Assembly: GCA_039931245.1 (NCBI GenBank)
Contig: JBDTSH010000007.1
Span: forward strand, 1-16,217
DNA length: 16,217 bases
Reading direction: 5' to 3'
Source of the DNA: UBA4729 sp039931245
GTDB lineage: Bacteria > Patescibacteriota > Saccharimonadia > Saccharimonadales > UBA4665
In this document: piece after piece, positions 7,707-14,880 of the stretch
Position numbering within the stretch: position 1 is the stretch's first letter
Layout: each line of letters opens with the position of its first letter
Made by a program: the position numbers and the translations under genes
The notes under the pieces: generated by a model
What the model was told of the DNA's origin: nothing
What the model saw: the letters and a program-made list of their open reading frames with translations, nothing else
Database searches by the model: none

Positions 7707-9587
7707 ATGGCGCGTTTTTTCATATTCCTGTTTATTCCGATTTTGCTAGTGACTAACTTGCAACTTCCTGGCGTGAGCGCCGACTACGCCCCGCCACCCT
7801 TAACTCCGGCACAGTTAGAAAGTATTCGAGCAAATACAGCTTTTTATGACCCGACCGATATCAGCAGCTGTAACGCCGACGGCAGTTCGACCGCCGCGTC
7901 CAGCCTGACTGGCAGTAAAGGGGCCGAGCAGGTCTACAATTTTTTGATAAGTAAGGGCCTAAAGAATTTCCAGGCAGCCGGGTTTATGGGTAACCTCCAG
8001 GGCGAATCAGGCTTTAACCCCCGCCGCGTGCAGAGCACACCCACTCCGGGGGGCGACAAAGACACGATGGCGGTCGACGGCAAAACTGGCTATGGGATTG
8101 TTCAATGGACAGATCTCGGCCGGCAGCAAGGCTTGCACGCCGCTGCCGTCAAAGCCGGCACCATCGACGGTGATATGACTACCCAACTCGACTACATGTG
8201 GACGGAGTTAAGTGGTGGCTACAAGAGTTCAACCCTCGATCCGTTGTTAAAATCGACCACCGTCGAAGAGGCCACTGATATCGTCATGCGCCATTACGAA
8301 ACCCCGGCCGATATGATCGCAGCCCTGGTTTTACGTTCCGGTTACGCCAAAACTTTACTCCAGACCTATGGATCGAGCTCGCCGGTGGCCGCCGCCAGCA
8401 GTTCGGCCCAGAAACCAACCATAGTGCTCGACCCCGGCCACAGCGGCACTGACGTAACGCAAATTGACGCCACTACCGGCCTTCATATGCATGACTACCC
8501 GAACCAGTTCGAGTCGGATGAGGTCTTCGCCATTGCCCAAACCGTCAAAGCCAAGCTCCTGACCGACGGCTACAATGTTCTCATGACCAAGCAAGCGGTC
8601 AGCGACACCGTCTTGTTTAGAGCCCGCGCAACTATCGCCAACCAAGCCAATGCCGCCCTGGCTGTCAGTATCCACGACGACCATAGTCAGCCATGGAACA
8701 GCTTTGGCCAGGTCTACACCCAAAAAGTCGGCCTCTACCGCACCGGCACTAAGGGTAAAATCAGCTTTAGCGACCAAGCTGTCGCCACCAAGAGCCAAGC
8801 TTACGGCGCCATCTTTACTGCCCAACGGACCGCAACCGAAGGGCACCCGGTGACATCGACCGATGTTAATTTTGCCGGCCGGGCCGGTATCGACCCCGGC
8901 AACATTAGCCAGGTACAGTTAATGGCGACCGTCCCGTGGGTCTACAACGAAGTCGGGGCGCCGGCCGGTAAATCGCTCAGTCAGGCCGACCAGGATAAAT
9001 ATGCCCAAGGTTTAATAAATTCTATCGAAAAAGCGGTGCCGTCTGATTCGGCGCAAACAACAGTTGATGGTAACCCTTGTGCGACCGGGTCATCGAGCAG
9101 TAGCGCCACTGGCGCCATCCAAGGCAATATCGTCCAAACTGCCCTCAACCTGGCGTGGGACACCACCGGCCATGGGCTCAACAAAGCCGACGCCAAACCA
9201 ACCTACCAGGTCGCCGAGCCAAAATACAACGGCAGCACTGGTCTGAACGAGTTCAGCGACTGCGGCGTGTTTGTCTCAACCGTGATGATTGCCAGCGGCG
9301 TCGACAAAAGCTATCCTAAAAGGGTGACCGGGACGCAGCAAGCCTACCTCGAAAGCAGCAAGAACTATAAACAAATCACCACGTCCAGCACGGCTGGCTT
9401 GCAGCCGGGGGATATACTCGTCAGTACTAATCACACCTACTTTTTCGTCGGGGCACAGTCGGGGGGCTATAACTCCGTGGGGGCGTCATTAAACAGCCAC
9501 GTCCCGCAACCGAGCGGCAGTGTCTATTGGACAGATTATCAAGGGATCACCTTTAAAATATTTCGTTACATAGGGAGCGGGGCATGA
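7707..9587 (+). CDS. Secreted three-module peptidoglycan hydrolase (lysozyme-like, amidase_3, NlpC/P60- or CHAP-like)
   Basis: The protein has 626 residues from ATG 7707, chosen because GAGGA lies five bases upstream; in-frame ATGs at 7677 and 7695 lack such a site. Residues 1-25 form a signal peptide ending V-S-A. Module 1 (about 50-210) resembles the phage-tail lysozyme family, with GFMGNLQGESGFNP and presumed catalytic Glu100, then GYGIVQWTD; it would cut the glycan backbone. Module 2 (about 235-440) is N-acetylmuramoyl-L-alanine amidase family 3: LDPGHSG with His245, Glu269 or Glu272, SIHDDH with His323, and VPWVYNEVG with Glu415, so all expected zinc and catalytic positions are filled. 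Module 3 (about 475-626) has DCGVFVS with Cys519 and NHTYFFVG with His576, as in NlpC/P60 or CHAP peptidases. Ser/Ala/Thr-rich linkers separate the modules. It may do the VirB1-like job of opening the wall for the secretion apparatus, or attack a host cell wall. It ends in an ATGA overlap with the next gene. Confidence 0.88.
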   Translation: MARFFIFLFIPILLVTNLQLPGVSADYAPPPLTPAQLESIRANTAFYDPTDISSCNADGSSTAASSLTGSKGAEQVYNFLISKGLKNFQAAGFMGNLQGESGFNPRRVQSTPTPGGDKDTMAVDGKTGYGIVQWTDLGRQQGLHAAAVKAGTIDGDMTTQLDYMWTELSGGYKSSTLDPLLKSTTVEEATDIVMRHYETPADMIAALVLRSGYAKTLLQTYGSSSPVAAASSSAQKPTIVLDPGHSGTDVTQIDATTGLHMHDYPNQFESDEVFAIAQTVKAKLLTDGYNVLMTKQAVSDTVLFRARATIANQANAALAVSIHDDHSQPWNSFGQVYTQKVGLYRTGTKGKISFSDQAVATKSQAYGAIFTAQRTATEGHPVTSTDVNFAGRAGIDPGNISQVQLMATVPWVYNEVGAPAGKSLSQADQDKYAQGLINSIEKAVPSDSAQTTVDGNPCATGSSSSSATGAIQGNIVQTALNLAWDTTGHGLNKADAKPTYQVAEPKYNGSTGLNEFSDCGVFVSTVMIASGVDKSYPKRVTGTQQAYLESSKNYKQITTSSTAGLQPGDILVSTNHTYFFVGAQSGGYNSVGASLNSHVPQPSGSVYWTDYQGITFKIFRYIGSGA

Positions 9588-10165
9588 AAAAACCAATTCT
9601 AATCGGCGTTATCGCCTTTGTCGGTCTGTTCTTAGGGCTGACCGGACTTCTTTTTAGTAATCGGGGCCAGACTTTCAGTGTGATTCCCTCCGATGCGATT
9701 GTGCAGCTGGACGGCAAAACACAACCACTCAGCCAGACCTACAAGACTGGTCGGGGCCCCCACGCCCTGAGCATTAGCCGAGCTGGCTTCACCCCCCTAA
9801 AAACGACCTTTTCCGGCGATCGAACTGGCAGCGAATTATTCACCCTAGATCCGAATTCCGCCGTCGGCTATGACTGGCTGCAGAATCATCCCGACCAAGA
9901 GCTGGCCCGCGAAGGCGCCGGCGGGGCCGCCTTTGAAAAGAGCAGCACCGCCCTAAGCTCTCAAAATCCCTTAGTTAAAATGTTGCCCTTTAAATTGAGC
10001 AACTTGCGCATCGATTATGGTACCGTGGATAAACGACTCATTATTTACGTCAGCGCGGCGGCGCCGGCCGACCGTCTGGAGGCCATCCAGCTAATCCGCG
10101 GCTTTGGCTATGATCCATCTGATTATGTAATCGTCTTTAAAACACCGACGGGAGATCTACGTTAA
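9584..10165 (+). CDS. Membrane-anchored extracytoplasmic protein with a PEGA-like domain
   Basis: The protein has 193 residues, with a good ribosome site (GGGAG) before an ATG that overlaps the previous stop as ATGA. Residues 1-3 are basic and 4-24 form one membrane helix, so the rest is probably outside the membrane. About 31-75 (FSVIPSDAIVQLDG, then GRGPHALSISRAGFTPLKTTF) follows the PEGA pattern: a small beta domain with Pro, a hydrophobic-x-hydrophobic-Asp-Gly turn and a closing Gly-Phe/Tyr. PEGA domains are found in surface proteins. About 125-190 (LRIDYGTVDKRLIIYVSA, then LIRGFGYDPSDYVIVF) looks like a second small alpha/beta domain that I cannot name. There are no cysteines. Operon position after the wall hydrolase suggests an envelope accessory role; the exact function is unknown. 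Confidence 0.7.
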   Translation: MKKPILIGVIAFVGLFLGLTGLLFSNRGQTFSVIPSDAIVQLDGKTQPLSQTYKTGRGPHALSISRAGFTPLKTTFSGDRTGSELFTLDPNSAVGYDWLQNHPDQELAREGAGGAAFEKSSTALSSQNPLVKMLPFKLSNLRIDYGTVDKRLIIYVSAAAPADRLEAIQLIRGFGYDPSDYVIVFKTPTGDLR

Positions 10166-10791
10166 TGTACCCTACACAGCCCGCCCGTATCTCAAAAACC
10201 GGCCTCATTCTGCTCGCTCTCCTACTCGCTGTCGCCTTTTCCGCCGGCGCCTATTTCCGCCACGAATCGTACATCAAAAAAGTCTCGTTCGTGACGTCCG
10301 GGACGGGAACGATCAAAATTGGGACGGTTGATCCAGAAACCGGCACCATCAAAGCCGTCCTTGGTGATTCCTCTAAAGTCCCGTCGCTGCGCTTGCACGT
10401 CGGTCAGTACGCCGTGCTGTATAGTGCCGCCGGTTTCGTCGATCGGACGGCCCTTGTGACCCTAAAACAAAGCCTCGCTTTGAGCCTACCGACCCTCGAC
10501 TTCAGCGACGCCCACCTCGGGCAAATAAAGGCCGCCGAGACGCCGGCCATCAGCCAGGCCATTGCCGCCGTCACCAGTGGTGAACCGGTCACTATAAGCG
10601 ATGTCCGCCTCTACTCACGCGGCCAGTGGGCCGCGGCCCATTTAACGACCAGCGCCAGCGATAATCGCTCGGTGGTTCTTCAAAAACAGGGTGACACTTG
10701 GGAAGTTGTCGCTGGACCAGCTATTTTGATTAGTATTCAAGAACACCTCGATATTCCGTCCCTTATCATCCGCGACATCAATAACCAATAG
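10165..10791 (+). CDS. Membrane-anchored extracytoplasmic protein of unknown function, last gene of the operon
   Basis: The protein has 208 residues. The start overlaps the previous stop in a TAATG junction, with GGGAG about ten bases upstream. After a short basic N-terminus, residues 12-30 form one membrane helix, predicting an exported C-terminal part. The layout copies the preceding gene: anchor, then a beta-rich segment with a Gly-rich turn and a closing hydrophobic-Tyr-x-x-Ala-Gly-Phe motif (about 80-92, VGQYAVLYSAAGF), then a second compact domain (about 135-195) with QWAAAHL and TWEVVAG. It may be a diverged tandem copy of its neighbour, though direct identity looks low. I know no family for it. 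The stop codon is separated by one base from the recF stop on the other strand, and I see no classic terminator between them. Confidence 0.68.
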   Translation: MYPTQPARISKTGLILLALLLAVAFSAGAYFRHESYIKKVSFVTSGTGTIKIGTVDPETGTIKAVLGDSSKVPSLRLHVGQYAVLYSAAGFVDRTALVTLKQSLALSLPTLDFSDAHLGQIKAAETPAISQAIAAVTSGEPVTISDVRLYSRGQWAAAHLTTSASDNRSVVLQKQGDTWEVVAGPAILISIQEHLDIPSLIIRDINNQ

Positions 10792-10792
10792 A

Positions 10793-11851
10793 CTAACCCC
10801 CCAGTGGGATGATGTGGCAGGTCTCGGTGAAGTGCTGGAGCACCACGTCAGCATCAGTCGTCGTAATAAAGGTTTGGTAGTCTTTTAAATAATTAGTCAG
10901 GGCCCGCCGCCGGGCGCCGTCGAGTTCACTGAAGACGTCATCCAGTAGTAACAGGGGAGCGACGTCGCGGCTGGCCTGCAAGCGCTGGAGCTCGAGTAGT
11001 TTCAGTGCCAGCACGGCAGTGCGCGTCTCGCCCCGGGAGGCCACGTCGGCCGCCAGCCGACCATCAAATAAAACACTTAAGTCTTCGCGGTGCGGTCCGG
11101 CGGCGGTAAAACCGCGCAGCCGGTCGAGTTCGACGCTGGCTTCTAGTTTATGGAGTAGTTGGCTGTCGTAAACATCGGCCGGCCAGCGCCCGTCGTAGCG
11201 CAAGGAAATCCTGGTGCGGGCCCGCGACAAATCACCGTACAGACCGCCGATTTCCAAATTGAGCTCGCTCACTAGTTGGCTGCGGGCCTGGACGATTTGC
11301 CCAGCCAATTCACTTAAGCGGACATTCCAAGGAAAGAGTTGGGTGGCCAGGCTGGCGCCGTCTTGCTTGAGTAGGCTGTTGCGCTGGGCCAGCGTCCGTT
11401 TGTACTGGCGGCGCAGCGAACCGTAGCCAGCCAGCGTCTGTTCGAGGAGATCATCGAGGTAGTTGCGGCGCTGCTCGGGTGAACCAACCAGTAGCTGGAG
11501 GTGATTGGGTTCAAACAAGACAATCGGCAAGCGGTGGGACAGAGTCAACCGGGCGTAGACTTTGCCGTCGAGCTCGTAGCTTTTGCCGGGCGTCGGCTCA
11601 CGGGTAAATTTCACCGTCCGGTTATTGCCGAGGCTGTCGAGGCTGTCGAGCCGGGCCCACGGCTGGTCGGCCCGCAGTAACTCTTGGTCACGGGCCCGGT
11701 ACGAGCTCCCGCTGGCGACGACTAAAATGGCTTCGAGCAAATTCGTTTTACCGCTGGCGTTGGGACCGACGATGATATTAACGCCCGGGTCGAGCTCGAA
11801 CGAATCGTCGGCGTATGACCGAAAATGCTGCAGACGCAGATTAGCAATCAT
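10793..11851 (-). CDS. recF: DNA replication and repair protein RecF
   Basis: The protein has 352 residues. RecF is an SMC-like ABC ATPase that binds DNA at gaps and helps load RecA through RecOR. It shows N-terminal RLQHFRSYADDSFEL, Walker A GPNASGKTN (about 29-37), a signature-type stretch ASRGETRTAVLALKL (about 271-285), Walker B LLLLDD (about 300-305) and D-loop SELD (308-311). Length is normal for RecF. The ATG at 11851 has no clear Shine-Dalgarno site. It is the third gene of the leftward dnaA-dnaN-recF series and starts 126 bases after the dnaN stop. The 3' end abuts the last T4SS gene tail-to-tail with a single base between stops, so transcripts from both sides probably run into each other. 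Confidence 0.95.
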   Translation of the reverse strand: MIANLRLQHFRSYADDSFELDPGVNIIVGPNASGKTNLLEAILVVASGSSYRARDQELLRADQPWARLDSLDSLGNNRTVKFTREPTPGKSYELDGKVYARLTLSHRLPIVLFEPNHLQLLVGSPEQRRNYLDDLLEQTLAGYGSLRRQYKRTLAQRNSLLKQDGASLATQLFPWNVRLSELAGQIVQARSQLVSELNLEIGGLYGDLSRARTRISLRYDGRWPADVYDSQLLHKLEASVELDRLRGFTAAGPHREDLSVLFDGRLAADVASRGETRTAVLALKLLELQRLQASRDVAPLLLLDDVFSELDGARRRALTNYLKDYQTFITTTDADVVLQHFTETCHIIPLGG

Positions 11852-11900
11852 CGGTCGCTGACTCGGCAGGCAAGGCTTTGATAATCACTCATATAGCTTA

Positions 11901-11906
11901 AGTATA
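11901..11906 (-). promoter_or_regulatory. Possible -10 element for recF
   Basis: On the minus strand TATACT lies about 50 bases before the recF start, inside the 8-base palindrome AGTATACT. No matching -35 is evident. recF may instead be read through from dnaN, since no terminator is obvious in this 126-base gap. Confidence 0.22.
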
Positions 11907-11977
11907 CTAAACCTACTCCTGAGGCACTCCTCCGAGAACAACGCAAAATTGTTAGAGCCGAATTATGTGGCAACCGA

Positions 11978-13069
11978 CTAGCCCTTGAGCGGCATGATGA
12001 CGTGGCGATAATCATCGCTGGTACTGTCGCTCAGCAAAGTTGGCTCCAGCTTGCCGTTAAAGCCAAAAGTCACGGTGTCACCGGATAGGACATTGAGGGC
12101 GTCGAGTAAATAGCGCGAGTTGAGGGTAATGCTGCCGTGGCCAGTGACTTTTGCCGTCGCCGTGGCGGTGTTCTCGCCGAGCTGAGAGGCCACCGAACGA
12201 ATACTCAGGCTACCTGACTCGTCATCGACTTCAATCGTGACACTGCCGGCACTTTCACGGGCAAACAAGCTAGAAACCTTCGTCACGTTGACAAAATCGG
12301 CCCGGGCCAGGGTCGCCTCAAAAGTAAAATTGGCCGGAATCAGTTTTTGGTAGTCGGGGTAGCTGCCGTCGACCAGGCGCGTCACTAGTTCGACGTCACC
12401 GACCCGAAACAAAACTTGCTGATCGTCGTGCGTCACGCTGACGTCGTCGGTCCCATCCCCTAAAATCCGTAACAGGTCATGGAGGGAAGAGGCCGGGATC
12501 AACAGCCGGATATCCTCTTTATTCTTGCCCAGGTTTTTTTCGGCCAAGCGGTAGCTGTCGGTGGCGGCGATCATCAACTGACCGTCAATAGTGTGAAACA
12601 AAACACCCGTTAAAACAGGGCGAGTCTCGTCAGCACTAGCGGCAAAAACGACTTGTTGGAGACCTTTCTTTAAGGCTGCGCCGCTGACCGACCAGGCTTT
12701 GCCGCCGTTAATGGCCGGCATCACGGGGAAGTCATCGGCCACAATCCCATTGACGACTGATTTGTATTGATCGGTGGTGACGCGTAGTTTAGTGTCTTCC
12801 AGTTCGAGATTAATCACACTACTGGGTAGCGACCCGACAAAGTCTTGCATTAGACGGGCCGGGACGGTGATCGAACCCTCGGTACTGACTTTGGCACCAA
12901 TGAAGTGGGTGATGGCGATATCGAGATTAGTGGCCGATAAGCTGAGCCGGTTACTACTCGTTTTAATTAAGACGTTAGCCAGTATTGGCAGGGTATTACG
13001 GGAGTTAGCGACACGGGCGACCGAGCCGAGGGCGCGGTTGAGGTTTTCCTGGGTGACTTGCAGTTTCAT
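11978..13069 (-). CDS. dnaN: DNA polymerase III beta subunit (sliding clamp)
   Basis: The protein has 363 residues, normal for the beta clamp, the ring that tethers DNA polymerase III to DNA. The start MKLQVTQENLNRALGSVARV and the following NTLPILANVLIKTSSNRLSLSATNLDIAI are the classic first clamp domain. Later markers are LLIPASSLHDLLRIL, a GSYPDYQKLIP motif typical of the middle domain, and LLDALNVLSGDTVTFGF near the C-terminus, which ends HVIMPLKG. The ATG is preceded by AGGAGT five bases upstream. It follows dnaA after an unusually feature-rich 321-base gap, so it may have its own promoter or respond to DnaA bound there. Confidence 0.97.
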   Translation of the reverse strand: MKLQVTQENLNRALGSVARVANSRNTLPILANVLIKTSSNRLSLSATNLDIAITHFIGAKVSTEGSITVPARLMQDFVGSLPSSVINLELEDTKLRVTTDQYKSVVNGIVADDFPVMPAINGGKAWSVSGAALKKGLQQVVFAASADETRPVLTGVLFHTIDGQLMIAATDSYRLAEKNLGKNKEDIRLLIPASSLHDLLRILGDGTDDVSVTHDDQQVLFRVGDVELVTRLVDGSYPDYQKLIPANFTFEATLARADFVNVTKVSSLFARESAGSVTIEVDDESGSLSIRSVASQLGENTATATAKVTGHGSITLNSRYLLDALNVLSGDTVTFGFNGKLEPTLLSDSTSDDYRHVIMPLKG

Positions 13070-13207
13070 ACGGGACTCCTAATTAGTAATAAGTAGTTTT
13101 TTAAGTAATGTACTTTGTTGTTGTTCTTATTGGTGCTGTGGACAAGGGGTATAACTGGCGAGTCAACAGTGACGAAATGGCCCGTTTGGCTGGTCACAAC
13201 TAGGTGT

Positions 13208-13238
13208 CTAAACCCCGGTCTTCCCGTGCCTAAACCCC
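13208..13238 (+). repeat. Direct repeat CTAAACCCC, two copies spaced 22 bases
   Basis: CTAAACCCC occurs at 13208-13216 and 13230-13238. The 22-base period is about two helical turns, putting both copies on the same DNA face as for an iteron or a paired protein-binding site. Two copies of nine bases may still be chance. Confidence 0.4.
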
Positions 13239-13279
13239 TAGCTTTGTACTCAGCCCGCCGGCTGACCGGTCCGGCTCCT

Positions 13280-13304
13280 GGGGATAAGCCCATGGGCTGT
13301 CCCC
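13280..13304. repeat. Palindromic hairpin element in the dnaA-dnaN gap
   Basis: A perfect 12-base palindrome AGCCCATGGGCT (13287-13298) is flanked by GGGG (13280-13283) and CCCC (13301-13304), allowing a longer stem with a small internal loop. The left arm overlaps a near-match DnaA box. Downstream of dnaA it could end the dnaA transcript or bind a protein; there is no clear T-run, so a simple intrinsic terminator is doubtful. Confidence 0.45.
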
Positions 13305-13390
13305 CGCCGCCCCACTGGCTGTGCACATGTTGTACCCAGCTCGGAGACACTATTAAAGGGGACCTGTCCAAGGCCGGGGCGGGGTATGCC

Positions 13391-14782
13391 TTAAGCATAA
13401 AGACGTTCCTTGATCTCACTGAGAGTACTGCGCAAGCTGGCGTCGATCCGCGACTCTTTCTCGATCTTGTCGACCGAGTGGATGGCGGTGGTGTGGTCTT
13501 TGCGACCGAGTTCGCGGGCAATCTTGGGGAAGCTTAAGTGCAGCTCACTGCGCAGCATATACATGGCGATCTGGCGCGGCACGACGATGTCCTTATCGCG
13601 CTTTGGTCCCAGGATGTCTTCCATGGGGATTTGAAAGTGGCGGGCGGTGCGTTCGATGATTTGTTTGGCGCTCAAGTGTTTGGGCCGGGTTTTGCTGACG
13701 CCGAGTAAGCTGCTGGCAATCGATAAGGACGGGTCGAGGGCGCGCATTTCACAGAAGGCTAGTAATTGGTTCAGGGCGCCTTCCAGTTCCCGAATGTTGG
13801 TCTGGACGTTATTGGCCAGGTACTCGACGACGTCGGGCGGCAGGACCATTTCGTGTTCCTGGGCTTTGGTCTGGACGATGGCGCAGCGCGTTTCGAAGTC
13901 GGGGTTTTGCATGTCGATACTCATGCCCCAGGCAAAGCGGCTGCGCAGGCGTTCCTCGAGGGTGGCGATCTCTTTGGGCGGTTTATCGGAGCTGATAATA
14001 ATCTGGCGGTTGCCTTGGTGGAGGGCGTTAAAAGTATGAAAGAATTCTTCTTGCATCTTTTCTTTGCCGGCAATGAACTGAATATCGTCGACAATTAGAA
14101 CGTCGGCCGTCCGGTAGTAACTGGCAAAGTCGGCCGTTTTACGAAAGCGCAGGGCGTCGACGAATTCCTGGACGAATTGTTCGGTGGAGATATAAAGGAC
14201 CTTGGCGGTCGGATTGGCCTTGGAAATAGCGTTACCGACGGCCTGGATAAGGTGAGTTTTCCCAATCCCGACACCGCCGTACAAAAACAGCGGGTTGTAC
14301 TTGCTGCCGGGCATTTGGGCGATCGATTGGCAGGCCGCGAAGGCCAGTTCGTTGCCGGCGCCGACGATAAAATTATCAAAAGTATAGCGCTCGTTGATGC
14401 CCTGGCGGTAGGAGTGACTAAAGCCGTTACTGGCGGTGGTGGGGCGGGGCGCGTCATTGGCCGGGGCCATCCCGCGGCTCGGGGCCGGCGACACCAGGAT
14501 CGGCTCGTCGTAGCGGGGAGGGCGTGGTGAGGCGGCCAGGGGAGATATCTTGTACTCAATCGTGGCCGGCGACAAGCCGTTCTTGGCGAGCGTGGCGCTG
14601 ATGATATCGTTATACTTGCGCTCCAGCTGCTGCTTGATAAAGACGTTCGGCACGCCAATGGTAACGGTCGTGTCGTCGTAGCGCAATAGTTGCGTATTTT
14701 TAAACCACGTCACAAAGTTTCCGCGTGACACCGAGAGCTCGATTTCGCCCAAGACTGCCAGCCATAAATTATCCTTTTGCAT
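13391..14782 (-). CDS. dnaA: Chromosomal replication initiator protein DnaA
   Basis: The protein has 463 residues. DnaA is the AAA+ protein that binds DnaA boxes and melts the origin. The start at 14782 is set by AAGGAG four bases upstream (14787-14792); an 18-codon upstream extension is possible but lacks support. Domain I is at about 1-80, followed by a Pro/Ala-rich linker (about 81-125). The AAA+ domain begins YTFDNFIVGAGNELAF and has Walker A YGGVGIGKTH (about 168-177), Walker B LIVDDIQF (about 229-236), sensor 1 IIISSDKPP and the LEERLRSRFAWG arginine-finger box. The DNA-binding domain IV carries the signature DHTTAIHSV (about 429-437). All key parts are intact. It reads away from the putative oriC and lies upstream of dnaN. 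A possible -35/-10 pair overlapping DnaA-box-like sequence would allow autoregulation. Confidence 0.98.
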   Translation of the reverse strand: MQKDNLWLAVLGEIELSVSRGNFVTWFKNTQLLRYDDTTVTIGVPNVFIKQQLERKYNDIISATLAKNGLSPATIEYKISPLAASPRPPRYDEPILVSPAPSRGMAPANDAPRPTTASNGFSHSYRQGINERYTFDNFIVGAGNELAFAACQSIAQMPGSKYNPLFLYGGVGIGKTHLIQAVGNAISKANPTAKVLYISTEQFVQEFVDALRFRKTADFASYYRTADVLIVDDIQFIAGKEKMQEEFFHTFNALHQGNRQIIISSDKPPKEIATLEERLRSRFAWGMSIDMQNPDFETRCAIVQTKAQEHEMVLPPDVVEYLANNVQTNIRELEGALNQLLAFCEMRALDPSLSIASSLLGVSKTRPKHLSAKQIIERTARHFQIPMEDILGPKRDKDIVVPRQIAMYMLRSELHLSFPKIARELGRKDHTTAIHSVDKIEKESRIDASLRSTLSEIKERLYA

Positions 14783-14842
14783 GCCACTCCTTATGTCTTC
14801 CCTTAAATATACACTAGCTGGCCCAAAGTTTTCCACACCTTT

Positions 14843-14870
14843 TGGATAAAGTCGGCCGGAAACATGTCAA
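14843..14870 (-). promoter_or_regulatory. Candidate dnaA promoter overlapping the inverted repeat and a DnaA-like box
   Basis: On the minus strand a perfect -35 TTGACA (14870-14865) sits in the loop of the inverted repeat, 16 bases before TATCCA (14848-14843), a weak -10 that overlaps the near DnaA box at 14841-14849. A second -10-like TATATT lies nearer to dnaA, without a good -35. Confidence 0.35.
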
Positions 14871-14880
14871 ACCGGCCGAC
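14851..14880. repeat. Perfect 9-bp inverted repeat with 12-base loop inside oriC
   Basis: GTCGGCCGG (14851-14859) and CCGGCCGAC (14872-14880) are exact reverse complements around a 12-base AT-rich loop. The pair is flanked by DnaA boxes. No T-run follows on either strand, so a terminator is unlikely; a protein-binding operator or cruciform within the origin fits better. Confidence 0.7.

Larger units (their letters stand above)
13070..13390. other. dnaA-dnaN intergenic region, no gene, with DnaA-box-like sites and palindromes
   Basis: I find no convincing gene in these 321 bases; overlapping reading frames here are low-complexity and have no family signal. On the minus strand it has two sites one mismatch from the DnaA box: TTGTCCACA (13137-13145) and TTATCCCCA (13279-13287). 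It also holds a spaced direct repeat, a 12-base palindrome and an 8-base palindrome TGTGCACA (13320-13327). The ~60 bases next to dnaN are AT-rich while the middle is GC-rich. It could be the second half of a bipartite origin, or the dnaN control region. Confidence 0.5.

Noticed and set aside
8355..8846. 163-codon open frame on the minus strand inside the hydrolase gene
   Set aside because: It is antisense to the catalytic amidase module and shows no domain signal of its own.
9580..9610. Recoding of UGA as glycine, as in some CPR lineages
   Set aside because: The hydrolase ends in UGA in a neat ATGA overlap with the next gene, and read-through would stop within a few codons; the other long genes need no UGA sense codon.
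10796..10815. Terminator between the T4SS operon and recF
   Set aside because: The short C-run/GGG pairing is too weak and lacks a T-run on either strand.
13066..13521. Open frames on both strands crossing the dnaA-dnaN gap
   Set aside because: They run into dnaA in the wrong frame, have skewed composition and no ribosome site; the gap is better read as non-coding.
14095..14658. 187-codon open frame on the minus strand inside dnaA
   Set aside because: It overlaps dnaA in another frame, is a low-complexity Ser/Pro/Arg product and has no ribosome site; it is a shadow of the GC-rich dnaA gene.
14783..14836. Longer dnaA start adding 18 residues
   Set aside because: The added residues do not resemble DnaA domain I, and AAGGAG four bases before ATG 14782 marks the shorter start.
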